Of a stretch of 64,000 nucleotides of DNA, positions 60,922 to 64,000 are shown piece after piece. A program made the translations under genes and the position numbers. Position 1 is the first letter of the stretch. Each line of letters opens with the position of its first letter. The stretch is taken from positions 124,001 to 188,000 of the forward strand of contig CAMVDX010000003.1 in NCBI GenBank assembly GCA_947166355.1, read 5' to 3'. Origin of the DNA: an uncultured Treponema sp. (lineage in GTDB: Bacteria; Spirochaetota; Spirochaetia; Treponematales; Treponemataceae). The notes beneath the pieces are model-generated. The model was not told where the DNA came from. It was given only the letters and a program-made list of their open reading frames with translations, and made no database searches.

Positions 60922-62721
60922 TTAATTGATTTTCTTTTTTAGTTCTTCTAGTTTTTCTTTTGCTTCATCATCGCCCTCATCGACTGCGCGAGAGTACCAC
61001 TTTATAGCCATTTCGTAATCGCCTGCGTGTCTATAGTAATCTCCAACTAATATCGGATAATAATTATTAAAATATTCTTCTGCTTTTTCTTTGTCTTGTT
61101 TACAGACTTTTCCCTCATAGTAAAATGTACCGAGAAAAAAATATGCAACATCATCCTCTTCTTCTTCAACAGCTCGCTCTGCCCAATAAAAAGTTTTTTC
61201 CTCATCATCAGTTTCGTTGCCGTAGAAATCCATAATTACTGATGGGCAAGAACCTCGATCTGCACATATCTTGAAATATTCTTCAGCTTTTTCTTTGTCT
61301 TGCTTACAGACCTTTCCCTCATAGTAAAGTTTACCGAGTCTATATGCTGCCCCTTCAACCATGTATTCATCATAATCATCCAAGTCAGTTACATTCTCAA
61401 AAAAGTATTTCAGATAATAAAAAGCTTCTTCTTTATCTACTCCTGTATCAAACCCATCAGAGTCTTCATAGAGCCCTAGCAATAATGCTGAATATCTTAA
61501 CTTATATGTGGCATCTGCAATCTCTTCATCATCATAATCATTATGTTCATCCAATTCATCAATAAATCGCTTATACCAATAGAAGGCTTCATTATAGCTT
61601 TTATAATCATAATTGATATATATATTAAAAAAGAAGCTTCCTATATAATCTTTTCTATAACCACATTTTGCAGCTTGTTCAAACAATTGTTTTGCTTTCT
61701 CTTTGTCTTCTTCACAAACTATACCTCTATAATAATATACTCCTAGCCAATATGAAGAATCAGCAGTATATTTATCAGTATCTTCCTAAATACTGCGCTT
61801 AAACCAATAAACTGCTTTTTCATCTTCTTCTTGTTCTTCATAAAAGCATCCTATTCTACCTTTACTAAAACCGTTATTTGCTGCTCTATTAAAATATTCT
61901 TCGGCTTTTTCTTTTTTTTCAAAGATATAGTTATTTACTCCAAATGTAAAATAATTAGAAATTGGTGAAAGTGGATTATAGTAATTAAGGAAATAAGGAT
62001 AAATACTGTTTTCTCCATTTTGAACTTCGTAACGATCTGCAAAATCTAGAATTGCAAGAATATCGTCTGATGGTTCTTTGTCATTAAAATCATTCCAATC
62101 GTAAATTTTGTTTGTACTATCATCATTATTAAATTCATAATCTTTTCCGAGATCTTCATAGCCTTTCAGATTCTCATCTTTTATTGTTTGTTTTATTTTG
62201 TCCAAGAATACTGAAGGTTCGTAAAAAGAAGTTTCATCCACTATAATGCATGGACTGTTTTCCAAGTTCGTTTTTAATTTATTCCAAAAATCAGTATCAG
62301 CATAGCCAACAAGATTAGTAATCAATACTTTATCTTTAAGCAGTGGATCGTTTGTTATCAAAAATTGATCATCGGACCACCAATAATATGTTATTATCTG
62401 AACATTCTGAGAAGTAATTCCTGCTTTTCTTGAAATAGTTTCTACCAGACAATCTACAGCGTTTAAAGAAGGTTCACTGACATAAGTGAAATATATTTCG
62501 GCTTCGATTTTTCCATTGACTTCTTTAATGATTAATTTTGAATCAGATTCATCATCATATCTTGAATTTTCTACCTCATATTCATCGAATAACTCACGAG
62601 AATTCTCGTATAAATATTTATAAAGATCATTGCCAATTAACTTCTGTTCTTTTTTTAATGCTTCAAAGAACTCTTTTTTTTCACTTCTGAAAATACATTT
62701 TTGTTTACAATAATCTGCCAT
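60922..62721 (-). pseudogene. Sel1-repeat protein, copy 3, interrupted by TAG
   Basis: Codons 1-311 (MADYCKQKCIFRSEKKEFFE...) carry the shared N-terminal domain and the first Sel1 repeat. TAG at 61786-61788 stops it (KRSI-stop). The same frame then continues without shift (EDTDKYTADSSYWLGVYYYR...) through several more Sel1 repeats to LEELKKKIN, 287 codons later. Read through, the product is about 599 aa, close to copy 2 (584 aa). A single nonsense change therefore splits an otherwise intact gene; a TTG at 61686 could restart the second part. Confidence 0.85.
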
Positions 62722-62773
62722 TTTTAATCTCCTTGTTTTATATTAATTATGATTCTTGATTTTAAAACAACTT

Positions 62774-62802
62774 TACCCCCGGAGGCACTTCCCGTGGGGG
62801 TA
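62774..62802. other. G/C hairpin in the leader of Sel1 copy 3
   Basis: TACCCCC...GGGGGTA with a 15-nt interior that contains GGAG/TTCC. It is 53-81 nt upstream of the Sel1 start; the role (leader hairpin or terminator of the upstream gene) is unclear. Confidence 0.45.
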
Positions 62803-62837
62803 TATGATCAAAAGATTTTGAAGACATAATTAGTCTA

Positions 62838-62877
62838 TTGAGTTGAGTTGAGTTGAGTTGAGTTGAGTTGAGTTGAG
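62838..62877. repeat. Pentanucleotide repeat (TTGAG)8
   Basis: Eight perfect 5-nt units lie 117 nt upstream of the Sel1 copy 3 start and downstream of the 63174-63998 gene. Such simple repeats are prone to length change. Confidence 0.95.
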
Positions 62878-63007
62878 AATTTTGCCGGATTGTTTGAAAT
62901 CTTGCAAGTAGCTGACACGGTTTTCCTCTCTTTTAAGTAATTTAATTATATTATGGAAAATTGCAATTGTAAAGTTTAAATCTGGAAGCTTTACAATAAA
63001 GACGTAG

Positions 63008-63165
63008 CATGGATTGCTTCGCTGCGCTCGCAATGACAAACTAACAGATTGCAATGACGTACTAACAGATTGCAATGACGTACTAACAGATTGCAATGAC
63101 GTACTAACAGATTGCAATGACGTACTAGCAGAGCGTAATGGCGAACTAACAAATCGCAATGACGT
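63008..63165. repeat. Palindromic repeat followed by 21-nt tandem array
   Basis: One full element (CATGGATTGCTTCGCTGCGCTC...) passes into about six units of 21 nt, CAATGACGTACTAACAGATTG and variants. The last units diverge (GAGCGTAATGGCGAACT...). The array runs up to the stop codon of the next gene; nothing else is encoded. Confidence 0.88.
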
Positions 63166-63173
63166 GTTTGTTT

Positions 63174-63998
63174 TCAGACTGACAACGCTTCGCAGCAATA
63201 TTCTCGGGCATTCTGGCATTGCTGTAGAAAAAGTTGTTCGTCCAGCTGATCGTCTGTGTTTTCGTAATATGAGGCTGCAAGGTTTGTTCCAAGGTAGTCG
63301 CCCAGCATGTAGCCCAGGATGCCGCCGGCAAGACCTCCAATGATTGTTCCAATACCTGGCGCAATCAGACTTCCGATTTTTGCGCCGGCCATTGCCATGA
63401 GTTCACCGCCGGCAATGCCTCCAACCAGACCCGCGGTTTTGATGACAAAGGTCTGGTGATTTATGATTCCATTGTTCCAGTCTGAATAGACATCAACTAA
63501 ATCTTTTATATCAAAAGCAATATCCAGTAAGCCCATAACAACAGGAACAAATTTTATGAACTTTGCATTTGCTGTGGTGCCAAGTTTATTTACAGTTCTT
63601 GTATTCATTTCATTTCTGATGGCGATTGCCTCTATAGAATTTGGGCCGCCACCTCTTGTGCTCACTCTGGGATTCGTTTTTATTTCATTCAGAGTTCTTG
63701 AAATTGCATACTCGCTGTAGCCCTGCTTACGCATCCGTGTACCAAGATTGTCAAATACAGAATCACGTACTCGTCTTTCATAAGGAGTAAGGCGGGCTGT
63801 AGATTTTTCCAGCAGCGGAATATCTGCGATGGTACGGGATGGCGTTACATCAAAAACATTATTAATGTTTCTTTTGCTGTTGGGAATGTTCTTGTAATTC
63901 AGGTCACGTTTGATATGGGTGCGCTGGATTTTAAGTCTGCCGTTTTCTATATTGACCCGGTCTACAAAACGGTTCAGGTTTACATCCTGCTGGGCCAT
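63174..63998 (-). CDS. Glycine-zipper protein, possibly the C-terminal part of a longer gene
   Basis: At least 274 aa. Residues about 185-250 are Gly/Ala-rich helices with a glycine-zipper look (GLVGGIAGGELMAMAGAKIG, GTIIGGLAGGILGYMLGDYLG), as in the membrane-active parts of some polymorphic toxins and phage proteins. The first Met lies 3 nt from the window edge, so the real start may be outside. Function not assigned. Confidence 0.55.
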   Translation of the reverse strand: MAQQDVNLNRFVDRVNIENGRLKIQRTHIKRDLNYKNIPNSKRNINNVFDVTPSRTIADIPLLEKSTARLTPYERRVRDSVFDNLGTRMRKQGYSEYAISRTLNEIKTNPRVSTRGGGPNSIEAIAIRNEMNTRTVNKLGTTANAKFIKFVPVVMGLLDIAFDIKDLVDVYSDWNNGIINHQTFVIKTAGLVGGIAGGELMAMAGAKIGSLIAPGIGTIIGGLAGGILGYMLGDYLGTNLAASYYENTDDQLDEQLFLQQCQNAREYCCEALSV

Positions 63999-64000
63999 GT

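Noticed and set aside
62830..63219. Open frames across the 21-nt array (both strands)
   Set aside because: They are translations of the tandem repeat and the pentanucleotide run, with no start signal.

Overview
The window looks like the chromosome of a host-associated Treponema (spirochaete). It is AT-rich and has spirochaete-style gene content: glgA, mreBCD-mrdA-rodA, dnaG-rpoD, a PilZ protein, a GldG-like ABC module and a chromosomal integration of a small plasmid. It also carries a large family of short palindromic repeats of the GATTGCTTCG...GCAATGAC type. The genus is inferred from protein character only; there is no rRNA here.

Layout. Positions 1-5,500: cca, a membrane protein, a Band-7-like protein with aroH, glgA, and a tRNA-Thr/tRNA-Tyr pair. 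5,500-11,450: an operon of MBL hydrolase, a small protein, mltG, dnaG and rpoD. 11,600-13,050: a COG1579 zinc-ribbon protein and the RNase P RNA (rnpB). 13,070-19,725: a TPR protein and the rod-shape/elongasome operon mreB-mreC-mreD-mrdA-rodA. 19,784-23,037: an integrated rolling-circle plasmid of the pMV158 type (copG-like, repB-like, mobM-like genes, a double-strand origin with the TACTACG nick sequence in a hairpin loop, and 15-bp flanking direct repeats). 23,100-30,000: a DUF4932-like secreted protein, mfd and three small lineage-specific genes. 30,100-38,800: tRNA-Leu, two RluA-family pseudouridine synthases, yggS, rsmA, a short ComEC, a HEAT-like protein, a PilZ protein and a CPBP protease. 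38,750-44,100: a GldA/GldF-G/DUF4340-like ABC module interrupted by a precise 7 x 41-bp repeat array, then RNase Z. 44,200-46,720: an AAA ATPase with a beta-helix protein.

From about 46,800 to 62,900 lies an accessory island that behaves like a gene-cassette array. Nearly all genes read on the minus strand. Six copies of a bipartite element (TTGCAC or TTGCTC, exactly 22 nt, then GATAAT or GATATT on the minus strand) sit between modules, four of them 9-21 nt after a stop codon. Four large imperfect inverted repeats with different stem sequences but conserved flanks accompany them. Cargo includes Sel1-repeat proteins with a shared N-terminal domain, a BspA-like LRR protein, an AAA-ATPase/PD-(D/E)XK protein, an Rpn nuclease, a type IIG-like methylase, an orphan adenine methylase, DUF3791/DUF3990 remnants, a PARG fragment and a 21-codon toxin-like ORF. 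Several cargo genes are broken by in-frame TAG codons. No integrase is present, so an integron-type origin is a hypothesis.

The window ends inside, or at the start of, a gene for a glycine-zipper protein (63,174-63,998).
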